From a virus, in the IMG/VR virus record IMGVR_UViG_3300044846_001323, positions 1 through 29,478 of that record: 29,478 nucleotides of DNA. One strand, given 5' to 3'. Positions 14,461 through 22,131 of this stretch are shown in pieces. Positions within the stretch are counted from its first letter, which is position 1. Every line of letters begins with the position of its first letter. Under the pieces are notes generated by a model. That model saw only the letters and a list, made by a program, of their open reading frames with translations. It made no database searches and was not told the DNA's origin. The position numbers and the translations under genes were made by a program.

Positions 14461-15366
14461 ATGGCAAATAAAAAAATTAGCGCATTAACACCAAAAGGAA
14501 GTGCTTTGAGCGCAACCGATTTATTAGAGGTTTCAGTTTATAACGGATCAACTTACGACACTAAATCTTTAAGCGGTGCGAACATAGTTAGCGCAAGCGG
14601 TTTAACCATAGGAAGCACTGCGATTGTTTCAGGAACGATTGGGCGTATTTTGTTTGAGGGAACGGGAAATGTTTTACAACAAGATTCAACTTTATTTTGG
14701 GACAACACAAATAAAAGATTAGGAGTTGGAGCAACGCCAGACACGGCAACAAGATTAGACGTCCGTTCGCAAGGTACTTTGTCAACTGATTTAGCTTTTA
14801 GAGTTCGGAACAATGGTAACACGGCAAACCTTATTGATAGTGCGGGAAATGGTAGTTTCTTTTTAAGGGCAAACACGGGCGATATGCACTTTAATTTTGA
14901 CCCCGCAAATAATAGAATACACTTAAAAAGAACGGGAGTTTATACGATTACAACCGACAATGCGGTTAGTGAATTAGCGTTAAGTTGTAACGTGGGTTCG
15001 ATTAGCATAACGGGTGGAACAAAAAAATTCCACATTTATAATGGTGGTAACTTTCATTTGGGCGGTACGTCTTTATTGTTGGGTTCTGGGAATGGAAATT
15101 TAATTTTCCAAAATGGTACTGCACCTTTTACCAATTTATTAGATAGACACTATTATTATTCAGCCGACGTAGTTGCGGGTAACGCTTCGCCACATTTTAG
15201 AACAGAAAACGGAGCTGTTATAAAAATATATCAAGAAACAACCGCAGTAACGCCCGCAACGGTTGTAAGTGGGTTGGGCGGAATAGTTCATCACAACGAT
15301 ACGTTCGACGGATATACATTAGAACAAGTAGTTAAGGCATTACGAAATCAAGGACTTTTAGCATAA
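14461..15366 (+). CDS. Tail fibre / receptor-binding protein, putative
   Basis: The product has 301 residues. The N-terminus (MANKKISALTPKGSALSATD) with Gly/Ser/Thr repeats resembles fibre anchors. The middle repeats the beta-helix-like pattern FWDNTNKRLGVGATPDTATRLDV found in many fibre proteins, followed by NLIDSAGNGSFFLRANTGD. The last residues (TFDGYTLEQVVKALRNQGLLA, in part) look like the conserved end of Bacteroidota fibre proteins. It is short for a fibre. No catalytic or chaperone peptidase domain is visible. Host recognition is inferred. Confidence 0.6.
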   Translation: MANKKISALTPKGSALSATDLLEVSVYNGSTYDTKSLSGANIVSASGLTIGSTAIVSGTIGRILFEGTGNVLQQDSTLFWDNTNKRLGVGATPDTATRLDVRSQGTLSTDLAFRVRNNGNTANLIDSAGNGSFFLRANTGDMHFNFDPANNRIHLKRTGVYTITTDNAVSELALSCNVGSISITGGTKKFHIYNGGNFHLGGTSLLLGSGNGNLIFQNGTAPFTNLLDRHYYYSADVVAGNASPHFRTENGAVIKIYQETTAVTPATVVSGLGGIVHHNDTFDGYTLEQVVKALRNQGLLA

Positions 15367-15385
15367 ACAATTAAACTATATAAAA

Positions 15386-15694
15386 ATGAGCATTACAATT
15401 AAAGCAACACAAGACAAAACTATTTTGATTTCAGGAACTGAAATTCCTTTAACCGAAGTTTACGGACGTTTGGAATTCGTTGGACGAGCAAACGGATTGA
15501 CATTAGAAATAGCAACGGGAACTTACGTAAGTAGAAACACGTACGAAGAAGGCAAGTTATTATTTACGGATATTCCTTCAGGGAACATAAACGCAAGTTT
15601 AGAACTTGACGAAGAACAAAGTTTAGAAACGGCGCATAAATACGCAAAGTTAGCTTACGAACAATTAGGCTACGAAGTAATTATTAATATATGA
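15386..15694 (+). CDS. Small tail-associated protein of unknown function
   Basis: The product has 102 residues and begins with beta strands (SITIKATQDKTILISGTEIPLTEVYGRLEFVG), suggesting a small beta domain, and ends in a helix (EQSLETAHKYAKLAYEQLGYEVIINI, in part). It follows the fibre gene and is coupled by ATGA to the next small gene. It could be a fibre accessory or assembly factor. No homologue is recognised. Confidence 0.5.
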   Translation: MSITIKATQDKTILISGTEIPLTEVYGRLEFVGRANGLTLEIATGTYVSRNTYEEGKLLFTDIPSGNINASLELDEEQSLETAHKYAKLAYEQLGYEVIINI

Positions 15695-15852
15695 TTGCGC
15701 TAATTATTCAACTTTTGGAATCGTCCGAACATTACGGGCAATCCGAAAATATAGAAATAGCAAAAGGAAAATACATTTTAGCCACAACAATAAAACAAAG
15801 TTGGAAAAAAGCAAAGCGACAAATAATTTATAATAAAAAACGAAATGGCTGA
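15691..15852 (+). CDS. Small basic protein (53 aa), coupled to the tape measure gene
   Basis: The ATG at 15691 overlaps the previous stop (ATGA) and its own stop falls 8 nt inside the tape measure gene. The product (MIALIIQLLESSEHYGQ...) has a hydrophobic start and a basic end (IKQSWKKAKRQIIYNKK). It occupies the 150-nt gap between two certain genes. No function is recognised; it may be a tail assembly accessory. Confidence 0.5.
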   Translation: MIALIIQLLESSEHYGQSENIEIAKGKYILATTIKQSWKKAKRQIIYNKKRNG

Positions 15853-18232
15853 AAAACGAACGATTGAACTTGAAATAAATTCAAACGCAAAAACACTTAA
15901 ACAACAATTTAAAGAAGCTCAACAAGAAGTCCAATTATTGTCCGAAAAGTTTGGAGCAACGTCTAAGCAAGCAATTGAAGCCGCTAAAAGTGCCGCTTCA
16001 TTAAAAGACCAAATAGGCGACGCAAAAGCATTAACCGACGCATTTAACCCAGACGCAAAATTCAAAGCGGTAAGCGCTTCTTTAACGGGCGTAGCGGGTG
16101 GTTTTTCAGTTGTTACTGGCGCAATGGGAGCGTTTGGTACGCAATCCGAAGAAGTAGAACAAGCGTTGCTGAAAGTTCAATCCGCAATGGCAATGGCTTC
16201 AGGTTTACAAGCAATAGGCGAAGCAAAAGATTCGTTTAAACAATTAGGCGGTGTTGTTAAAGATACGTTTAGAAATTTATCAAGCGAAAGCTCGTTAGCT
16301 GGCAAAGCAACAAGCGCTTTAGGACCAATATGGAAAGCCGTCGGATTAAGTGGTAAAACGGCATTAAACGGAATTAGAGCGGGTATAGCGGCAACTGGAA
16401 TAGGTTTACTTGTGATTGCGTTGGGTGCTGTTGTTGCTTATTGGGACGATATTAAAGCGGCGGTTAGTGGGGTTAATGGTACAATGCAAAAAAACTTAGA
16501 ATTAAGTAAACAACAAGTTGAAACCGCTCAATCGGAAGTTGAATTATTTGACTTACAAGAAAACTCATTAAAATTACAAGGAAAAACGGAATTAGAAATA
16601 ATAAGGTTACGTCAAAACAAACTAAAATTACTTGTTAAGGAACAAGAAGAAGACATAAAATTAGCTGAAAACAAAAAGAATTTAGAAGTAGAAGCGTCAA
16701 AACGAAATCAAAAGTTTTTAAGCATTTATTTTCAATACATTTTAATGGGAATGACTGCAACTGGTTATATTTTCACTGGAATAATTGACGGAGTAAGTAA
16801 TGGAGTGGTTTTTTTAGTTAAAAAATTAGTTTCGTTTAATCAAGGTTTCCAAGATATTATGGTTGATGCGCTCGTTTTCCCAATAGAAACGGCATTAAAA
16901 GGAGTAAACGAATTGCTCAAATTAGCGGGTTTGTCAACGATAAATGTTAAGGGAATAGTTGGCGACATTAAAGGTTCAATAAAGGAAATAAACAAAGAAA
17001 CAAACAACTTTGTCAAAGGATTAGAAGGCACTAATTTATCGGCTGGTTTGTTTAATTTAACCGCAGATTACGCCGCCGACCCGTTGTCGAAAATGATTTT
17101 TGACCCTGAAGCGGTTGCAGCCGAAGGGGACGCTTCAATTAAAGCAATGAAGATTGAACTTGCTAAAAGCAAAAACGAAGTTGACGGAGCAGAATTAGAA
17201 ATACAAGGCATAAAAAAAGAGTCAGCAAAAAAACAAGCAAAAGACGCAAAAGAAGCAAATAATTCTTTAACGGAATATTACGATGCAATTGAAGCGGAAC
17301 GACAAGCTAAAATAACGGACGCACGCGAAAAAGAATTACAAGACGCGGCTAATAAATATGACGAGCTTACATTATTAGCGGATAAGGCGGGACAAAGCAC
17401 GACACAAATAGACGAAAATTACAGAACTCAATTACACGAAATAAATAAAAAGTTTGACGATTTAGACAAAGTAGCAAAAGACGAAAAAACGGCAAAAGAT
17501 AAGGAACGACTAGAAAAAGAAAAAACATTTTTAGAATCAATTACGCTAAGTGAAAACGAATTAAAATTAGCAAAACTTGAGGAACAATATTTAGCCGAAA
17601 CACTTTTATACAAAGACAACGCAGAAATTTTAGCCGCTTTAGATAAAAAATACCAAAAGGACAAAGAAGCGTTAAACACCGAAACAAATGATAAAATTGC
17701 AGCCGCCGACAAAGAAGCAGCCGATAAAAAACAAGCCTTATTAAATTCTCAATTAGGAGCGGTTAAAGACGGATTAAGTGCAATTTCAAACATAGCCGAA
17801 TTATTCGCGGGTAAAAGTAAAGCAAGCCAAAAACGAGCGTTTGACGTTCAAAAGGCAACGAACATAGCGACTGCAACAATTGATACTTTTATGAGTGCGC
17901 AAAGTGCTTATAAGTCGCTTATTGGCGTTCCCGTTGTTGGTCCAGTTATAGCACCTTTAGCGGCGGCGGGTGCAATAGCGGCGGGTTTAATAAATATTAA
18001 GAAAATCAAAGCCACTCAATTTGAGGGCGGAACACCCCCAACGGATAGTAGCGTTCCAACCGCTCAAACAGGTGGAGAACCACAAGCACCCCAATTTAAC
18101 GTTGTCGGAAATAACGGAATGAATCAATTAGCGCAACTGCAACAACAACCCGTTCAAGCGTATGTAGTAAGTTCCGAAATGACAAGCGCACAAGCTCTCG
18201 AAAGGAATAGAATAAATAATGCAACAATTTAA
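15845..18232 (+). CDS. Tape measure protein
   Basis: The product has 795 residues. The N-terminus is Lys/Glu/Gln-rich helical (LKQQFKEAQQEVQLLSEKFG), followed by a Gly/Ala-rich part. Hydrophobic segments lie at about 177-200 (IGLLVIALGAVVAYW), at about 295-325 (ILMGMTATGYIFTGII) and near the C-terminus (VIAPLAAAGAIAAGLI). A long Ala/Lys/Glu coiled-coil section lies at about 440-640. It ends VVSSEMTSAQALERNRINNATI (in part), which resembles the C-terminal motif of Bacteroidota phage tape measures. It sets tail length and may form a channel in the host membrane on infection. At about 0.15 nm per residue the tail would be about 120 nm. Identification is firm from size, composition and context. 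Confidence 0.85.
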   Translation: MAEKRTIELEINSNAKTLKQQFKEAQQEVQLLSEKFGATSKQAIEAAKSAASLKDQIGDAKALTDAFNPDAKFKAVSASLTGVAGGFSVVTGAMGAFGTQSEEVEQALLKVQSAMAMASGLQAIGEAKDSFKQLGGVVKDTFRNLSSESSLAGKATSALGPIWKAVGLSGKTALNGIRAGIAATGIGLLVIALGAVVAYWDDIKAAVSGVNGTMQKNLELSKQQVETAQSEVELFDLQENSLKLQGKTELEIIRLRQNKLKLLVKEQEEDIKLAENKKNLEVEASKRNQKFLSIYFQYILMGMTATGYIFTGIIDGVSNGVVFLVKKLVSFNQGFQDIMVDALVFPIETALKGVNELLKLAGLSTINVKGIVGDIKGSIKEINKETNNFVKGLEGTNLSAGLFNLTADYAADPLSKMIFDPEAVAAEGDASIKAMKIELAKSKNEVDGAELEIQGIKKESAKKQAKDAKEANNSLTEYYDAIEAERQAKITDAREKELQDAANKYDELTLLADKAGQSTTQIDENYRTQLHEINKKFDDLDKVAKDEKTAKDKERLEKEKTFLESITLSENELKLAKLEEQYLAETLLYKDNAEILAALDKKYQKDKEALNTETNDKIAAADKEAADKKQALLNSQLGAVKDGLSAISNIAELFAGKSKASQKRAFDVQKATNIATATIDTFMSAQSAYKSLIGVPVVGPVIAPLAAAGAIAAGLINIKKIKATQFEGGTPPTDSSVPTAQTGGEPQAPQFNVVGNNGMNQLAQLQQQPVQAYVVSSEMTSAQALERNRINNATI

Positions 18233-18253
18233 GAAAACTTTAATTAAATAGAT

Positions 18254-18850
18254 ATGCGAATAGTTGAACTCATAATAGACGAACAAGACGAGCAAAGCGG
18301 AATCGACGCAATAAGCGTTGTTATGTCGCCAGCGATAGAATCTAATTTTATTCACTTGTCAAAACACGAAATCGAACTCAAAGAAGTTGACGCAGAAAAG
18401 CGCATTTTAATGGGTGCGGCTTTAATACCAAACAAACAAATTTACCGCAAAAACGATAAGACAAAAGACGAATACTATATTTATTTTTCGGAAGCAACTA
18501 TAAGAAAAGCAAGCGAGTTGTTTTTAATGAACGCAAATCAAAATAATAGTACGTTAGAACATAGCCAAAAATTAAAAGGAATGTCAGTTGTTGAAAGTTG
18601 GATTGTGGAAAGCGATAACGACAAATCTAAAAACTACGGGTTTAATTTTCCGAAAGGTACTTGGGTAATTTCTATGAAAGTAAACAACGACGAAATTTGG
18701 AACAAAGTTAAATTAGGCGAAGTTAAAGGATTTTCAATAGAGGGTTATTTTGCGGATAGGTACGAAATGAATATAGACGAAGATGAAATTTTAGTTGAAA
18801 AAATCAAAGCAATTATTAAAAATGGCGAAGCAAAAGAGCTAAAAAAATAA
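18254..18850 (+). CDS. XkdF-like prohead serine protease
   Basis: The product has 198 residues. Features typical of the phage XkdF-like protease family (Peptidase_S78_2) are VVMSPAIESNFIHLSK at about 22-37, LEHSQKLKGMSVVESWIVE with H103, FPKGTWVISMKV at about 132-143, and KLGEVKGFSIEGYF with S161. H103 and S161 are the likely catalytic His and Ser. The enzyme would trim the scaffold and capsid during head maturation. It stands just before scaffold-like and capsid genes, in the standard head order. An acidic/basic C-terminal tail follows the catalytic domain. Confidence 0.75.
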   Translation: MRIVELIIDEQDEQSGIDAISVVMSPAIESNFIHLSKHEIELKEVDAEKRILMGAALIPNKQIYRKNDKTKDEYYIYFSEATIRKASELFLMNANQNNSTLEHSQKLKGMSVVESWIVESDNDKSKNYGFNFPKGTWVISMKVNNDEIWNKVKLGEVKGFSIEGYFADRYEMNIDEDEILVEKIKAIIKNGEAKELKK

Positions 18851-18862
18851 AAAAACATAAAT

Positions 18863-18913
18863 GCGTTTTAAAGCGGTTTTAACGCGATTTAACGAACTTT
18901 AATACTTTAACGA
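18863..18913 (+). repeat. Short tandem repeats, GCGnTTTTAAn-like
   Basis: In the 88-nt gap after the protease gene, three adjacent 10-11 nt units are visible, GCGTTTTAAA (18863), GCGGTTTTAAC (18873) and GCGATTTAAC (18884), followed by degraded copies (GAACTTTAATAC, TTTAACGA) to about 18913. The array could be a binding site or promoter element of a phage regulator, or only a composition effect. Confidence 0.45.
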
Positions 18914-18938
18914 TAGATTATACCTAAAACTAAAGATA

Positions 18939-19112
18939 ATGAAAAATCCAACAAACATAAAGGTTTCCGACGTAGCAAAAAAAGAAATTGAAAGACCGCG
19001 TTCAAGTCCAATTGGGGGTCGAAGGGGTTGTTTATGTAAGGACGGAAAGCGCTATTCTCGGAAGTGTTGCGACGGCTCTTTACAAGCTCAAGGAATCGGA
19101 AACGTAAATTAA
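18939..19112 (+). CDS. Cysteine-rich small protein (57 aa), CxC...CC motif
   Basis: The ATG at 18939 opens a 57-codon frame in the gap between protease and coiled-coil genes. The product has a basic middle (RPRSSPIGGRRG), then GCLCKDGKRYSRKCCDG, and ends LQAQGIGNVN. The C-x-C-x9-C-C arrangement is a compact disulphide or zinc knuckle. Similar CxC...YS..CCDG....QGIG endings occur, from memory, in other Bacteroidota phage structural proteins. The position within the head module suggests a minor virion or assembly part. No family name is known to me. Confidence 0.6.
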   Translation: MKNPTNIKVSDVAKKEIERPRSSPIGGRRGCLCKDGKRYSRKCCDGSLQAQGIGNVN

Positions 19113-19149
19113 TTTTACAACAAAAAATAAACAATTAAATTATATAACT

Positions 19150-19515
19150 ATGAATACACTAAAAACCATTTACGACAAATTAGGCGACAAGACCGAGCTA
19201 GCAAAACACGAAGTTGAGTTGGGAAAAATAGATGATTTTAAGAAGATGCTTAACGACTCAAAAAATTTGACATTAAATTTTACTAAAGAATACGAAAAAT
19301 TATTAGTTGTTGCTAGAGGCGTAAATAATCTAGCAAATAATTATATTGCATCAGTAGAAAAGTTAAATAGTGTTCAAAGTAACATTGAAAATCAATTTAA
19401 AGAATTAGGATTAGATTGGGGCTCAACTCCTGAAAAAAAGGCATATAACGATTTATTAATTAAACAACCTATAAGTAATTATAAGAAAATTCAAGGAGGA
19501 TTACAACAAATATAA
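19150..19515 (+). CDS. Coiled-coil head-module protein of unknown function
   Basis: The product has 121 residues, nearly all helical: TELAKHEVELGKIDDFKKMLND, then repeated Lys/Glu/Asn heptads and NQFKELGLDWGSTPEKKAYND near the end. It lies between the protease and the scaffold-like gene, so a scaffold or core component is possible. Bases after about 19260 contain far fewer CpG than the start, suggesting recombination within the gene. No motif identifies it. Confidence 0.5.
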   Translation: MNTLKTIYDKLGDKTELAKHEVELGKIDDFKKMLNDSKNLTLNFTKEYEKLLVVARGVNNLANNYIASVEKLNSVQSNIENQFKELGLDWGSTPEKKAYNDLLIKQPISNYKKIQGGLQQI

Positions 19516-19533
19516 ACAAAACAAAAATCAAAT

Positions 19534-20115
19534 ATGAAAACAAGCGTAATTAATCAAATCAAAACTTTGCTCGGAATGGACGTAAAGTTAGAACAAAGAA
19601 AAATGGCGGACGGCGTTACACTAATCGAAGCAGATGCGTTCGAAATGGATAACGAAGTTTTTGTTATAACTGAAGACGAGCAAAAAATACCTGTTCCGAT
19701 TGGCGAGTATGAAATGGAAGACGGCTTTATTTTATCCGTAGTTGAAGAGGGTTTAATTGCTGATTACAAAGAAAAAGCAACCGAAGAAGAAGAAGCGCCA
19801 GTTGCCGAAGAAGAAGTTGTTGAAGAAGAAGTTGAAGCAAAAAACGAAAACGTAGCACCTAAGAAAACAATTGAAAGCGTAGTTAAAGAAACTTTCTTTT
19901 CGGAAATGGAAGCGCTTATAAACGAAAATACGGAGTTAAAAGCTAAATTGGAATTGTTAACCAAAGTTGACGCAGTTGAATTAGAATCAACCGAACTTTC
20001 GGACATTAAACCAATTAGTTTTAATCCTGAGAATAACAAAGAAATTGAATTCCACAAAATAGGCGCTAAAAGACCGCGTAACACAATGGATTCTATATTA
20101 GACAAAATTAAATAA
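19534..20115 (+). CDS. Scaffold-like acidic protein
   Basis: The product has 193 residues. A small beta-rich start (LEQRKMADGVTLIEADAFEMDNEVFVITEDEQKIPVPIGEY, in pieces) is followed by an extremely acidic Glu/Val stretch (EEEEAPVAEEEVVEEEVEA, about 88-106) and a helical C-terminus (TFFSEMEALINENTELKAKLELL). It lies between the protease and the major capsid gene, the usual place for an internal scaffold or capsid-assembly core. It would be removed by the upstream protease. Function is inferred from order and composition. Confidence 0.6.
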   Translation: MKTSVINQIKTLLGMDVKLEQRKMADGVTLIEADAFEMDNEVFVITEDEQKIPVPIGEYEMEDGFILSVVEEGLIADYKEKATEEEEAPVAEEEVVEEEVEAKNENVAPKKTIESVVKETFFSEMEALINENTELKAKLELLTKVDAVELESTELSDIKPISFNPENNKEIEFHKIGAKRPRNTMDSILDKIK

Positions 20116-20142
20116 TTACTAACAATTAAAAATTAAAAAGAA

Positions 20143-21087
20143 ATGCCAACACAACCAGTTATTACTACTACTTATGCGGGACAATTTGCGGGTAAGTATA
20201 TTAGTGCCGCACTACTAAGCGCACCAACAATCGAAAATGGCGGAGTTACCGTTATGCCGAATATTAAATTCAAATCAGTTATTCAACGTTTAGAAACTGC
20301 AAACGTTCTTGAGGACGCTTCTTGTGATTTTCAAACAAACTCAACGGTTTCTTTAACCGAGAGAATTTTAGAAGTTAAGGACATACAAGTTAATATGCAA
20401 TTGTGCAAGTCCCAATTTCATAATACTTGGCAAGGAATTGAGCAAGGTTTTTCGTCTTTTGACGTATTGCCAAAATCTTTTTCTGATTACTTAATTGCAC
20501 ACGTAGCGTCTCAAGTTGCTTCCGCTAACGAAGTATCTTTATGGCAAGGTTCAAGTGCAGTTTCGGGAGAATTTGACGGATTGTTTTCAACGGCTTTAGT
20601 TGACCCTTTGTTACCACCCGCACAATTGATTAACAACGTTGCGATTACACCCGCTAACGTAATTGCTCAACTTGCTTTAGTTGAAGCGCAAATTCCCGCA
20701 ACACTTTACGGAAAATCTGATTTAAAGATTTATGTTTCACAAAACGTTGCAAAGGCTTATGTTTCCGCTTTAGGTGGTTTCGGTGCTTTGGGTACTAACT
20801 CACAAGCAAATGCGGGTGTGAATTCAATGGGTACAATGTGGTATACAAACGGAGCTTTGTCTTATTCGGGAATACCAATTTTTATGGCAAACGGATTGCC
20901 TAACGATTCAATGATGGCAACAACAACATCTAACCTTTACTTTGGTTGTTCACTTTTGAGCGACACTCAAGAAGTACGTGTTATTGATATGTCGGATATT
21001 GACGGAAGTCAAAACGTTCGTGTAATTATGAGAATGGCTGCGGGTGCAACTTACGGAGTTATCGAGGATATCGTAGTTTACGGATAA
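20143..21087 (+). CDS. Major capsid protein
   Basis: The product has 314 residues and is rich in Ala, Ser, Val and Asn, with an even mix of beta strands and helices. Early residues (MPTQPVITTTYAGQFAGKYIS) and the segment NEVSLWQGSSAVSGEFDGLFSTAL resemble capsid proteins of Bacteroidota phages. Later, LKIYVSQNVAKAYVSALGGFG and the C-terminal YFGCSLLSDTQEVRVIDMSD fit an HK97-like A-domain and end. It directly follows protease and scaffold-like genes and is followed by a hairpin terminator, as expected for the most abundant virion protein. No cross-linking or decoration domain is obvious. Confidence 0.78.
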   Translation: MPTQPVITTTYAGQFAGKYISAALLSAPTIENGGVTVMPNIKFKSVIQRLETANVLEDASCDFQTNSTVSLTERILEVKDIQVNMQLCKSQFHNTWQGIEQGFSSFDVLPKSFSDYLIAHVASQVASANEVSLWQGSSAVSGEFDGLFSTALVDPLLPPAQLINNVAITPANVIAQLALVEAQIPATLYGKSDLKIYVSQNVAKAYVSALGGFGALGTNSQANAGVNSMGTMWYTNGALSYSGIPIFMANGLPNDSMMATTTSNLYFGCSLLSDTQEVRVIDMSDIDGSQNVRVIMRMAAGATYGVIEDIVVYG

Positions 21088-21096
21088 TCATTTAAC

Positions 21097-21120
21097 GGGG
21101 TGGGCAACCACCCCTTATTA
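21097..21120 (+). terminator. Hairpin after the capsid gene, partial terminator
   Basis: GGGGTGG (21097-21103) pairs perfectly with CCACCCC (21108-21114) around GCAA, a stable 7-bp stem. Only a short mixed T/A tail follows (TTATTA), so read-through is likely. It lies 10 nt after the capsid stop and may also stabilise the capsid mRNA. Confidence 0.65.
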
Positions 21121-21145
21121 TAAACAATACTAAAAACATAAACAA

Positions 21146-21700
21146 ATGAGTTGTGATATTACACACGGTAGATTGGAGCAATGTAAAGACGTCGTTGGCG
21201 GTTTACAAGCTATCTACATATTAAATTATGGGGAATACGACGCAACAACGGACGTTACCTATAATGTTGGAACAGACGAAATTTCGGCTATTGCTTTAAC
21301 TACGGCTGGAACACCAATTTACAAATTTGAATTAAAGGGAACAAACTCTTTTGAAACAACAATTACAAGTTCACGTGAAAACGGAACTACATTCTTTGAG
21401 CAAGTTTTGGCTATTACATTAAAGAAACAAGACGTTCAAACGCACAAAGAAATTAAGTTACTTACTTACGGAAGACCAAATATTATTGTTCGCACAAACG
21501 CAAACCAATTCTTTATTGCAGGGCTTGAAAGAGGTATGGACGTAACGGCTGGGACTATCGGAAACGGAACGGCTCTTGGCGATATGAATGGTTATTCTTT
21601 GACTTTCACAGGTCAAGAGGCAGTACCCGCAAATTTCCTAGATTGTACTACCGAAGCTGGTTTAGCAACTTTGTTGAATAACGCGGTTATTACGGTATAA
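21146..21700 (+). CDS. Probable major tail (tube) protein
   Basis: The product has 184 residues. It starts MSCDITHGRLEQCKDVVGGLQAIY (in part), then alternates beta strands (ITVTYNVGTDEISAIAL-type, YKFELKGTNSFETTITSS) with NGTTFFEQVLAITLKKQD and closes with TYGRPNIIVRTNANQFFIAGLERGMDV and SLTFTGQEAVPANFL (in pieces). The single-domain beta-rich pattern and the last motif fit tail tube proteins. It is insulated by a hairpin before it and a strong terminator after it, suggesting high expression. It sits in the head module away from the tape measure, so the call is moderate. A minor capsid protein is an alternative. Confidence 0.55.
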   Translation: MSCDITHGRLEQCKDVVGGLQAIYILNYGEYDATTDVTYNVGTDEISAIALTTAGTPIYKFELKGTNSFETTITSSRENGTTFFEQVLAITLKKQDVQTHKEIKLLTYGRPNIIVRTNANQFFIAGLERGMDVTAGTIGNGTALGDMNGYSLTFTGQEAVPANFLDCTTEAGLATLLNNAVITV

Positions 21701-21723
21701 AAAGACGTTTTATTGGTTAAAAC

Positions 21724-21757
21724 TAAAAGGGGGTTGCATTCGTGTAACCCTTTTTTT
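21724..21757 (+). terminator. Strong intrinsic terminator with TTCG tetraloop
   Basis: GGGTTGCA (21731-21738) pairs with TGTAACCC (21743-21750), including one G-T wobble, around a TTCG loop. A run of seven Ts (21751-21757) follows, and upstream As can extend the stem. It ends the probable tail tube transcript. Downstream genes then need read-through or another promoter, and none was recognised. Confidence 0.85.
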
Positions 21758-21792
21758 ATGAAACAAAAAACCAAAAATCTAATTATATAAAT

Positions 21793-22131
21793 ATGATAGT
21801 TTTAACTACCCAAAACGTATTAACTCAAACCTTTAATTGTACGCCACGAACGGGAACGATTACGGACTTATTAATTACGGACGAATCAACAAACGTTACT
21901 ATCAATGTTCCGATTATTAATCAAGGGTTGTTTAGTTATTTTTACCAAATAGAAGCCATATTTAACCTTACGGAAAATCGTTTTTATATGATTGAATTAC
22001 AAGACACGAACGGAAATAGATTACTATTAGAAAAAGCATTTTGCACGAATCAACCATTAGCGACGTTCTCGGTTAACAACGGGCAATATGTTTCGAATAC
22101 CACAACCAACGAATTTATAATTTATGAATAA
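21793..22131 (+). CDS. Small structural protein of unknown function
   Basis: The product has 112 residues and is beta-rich (IVLTTQNVLTQTFNCTPRTGTITDLLITDESTNVTINVP, in pieces, then FYMIELQDTNGNRLLLEKAF). It starts 35 nt after the terminator and overlaps the portal gene by 8 nt. A neck or decoration protein is possible. The fold looks like an Ig-like or jelly-roll beta sandwich, but no family is recognised. Confidence 0.5.
   Translation: MIVLTTQNVLTQTFNCTPRTGTITDLLITDESTNVTINVPIINQGLFSYFYQIEAIFNLTENRFYMIELQDTNGNRLLLEKAFCTNQPLATFSVNNGQYVSNTTTNEFIIYE

Noticed and set aside
19764-20105. Long minus-strand open frame opposite the scaffold-like gene
   Set aside because: Its Ser-rich product is the mirror of the Glu-rich codons (GAA read as TTC/TCT) of the plus-strand gene, with no other support.
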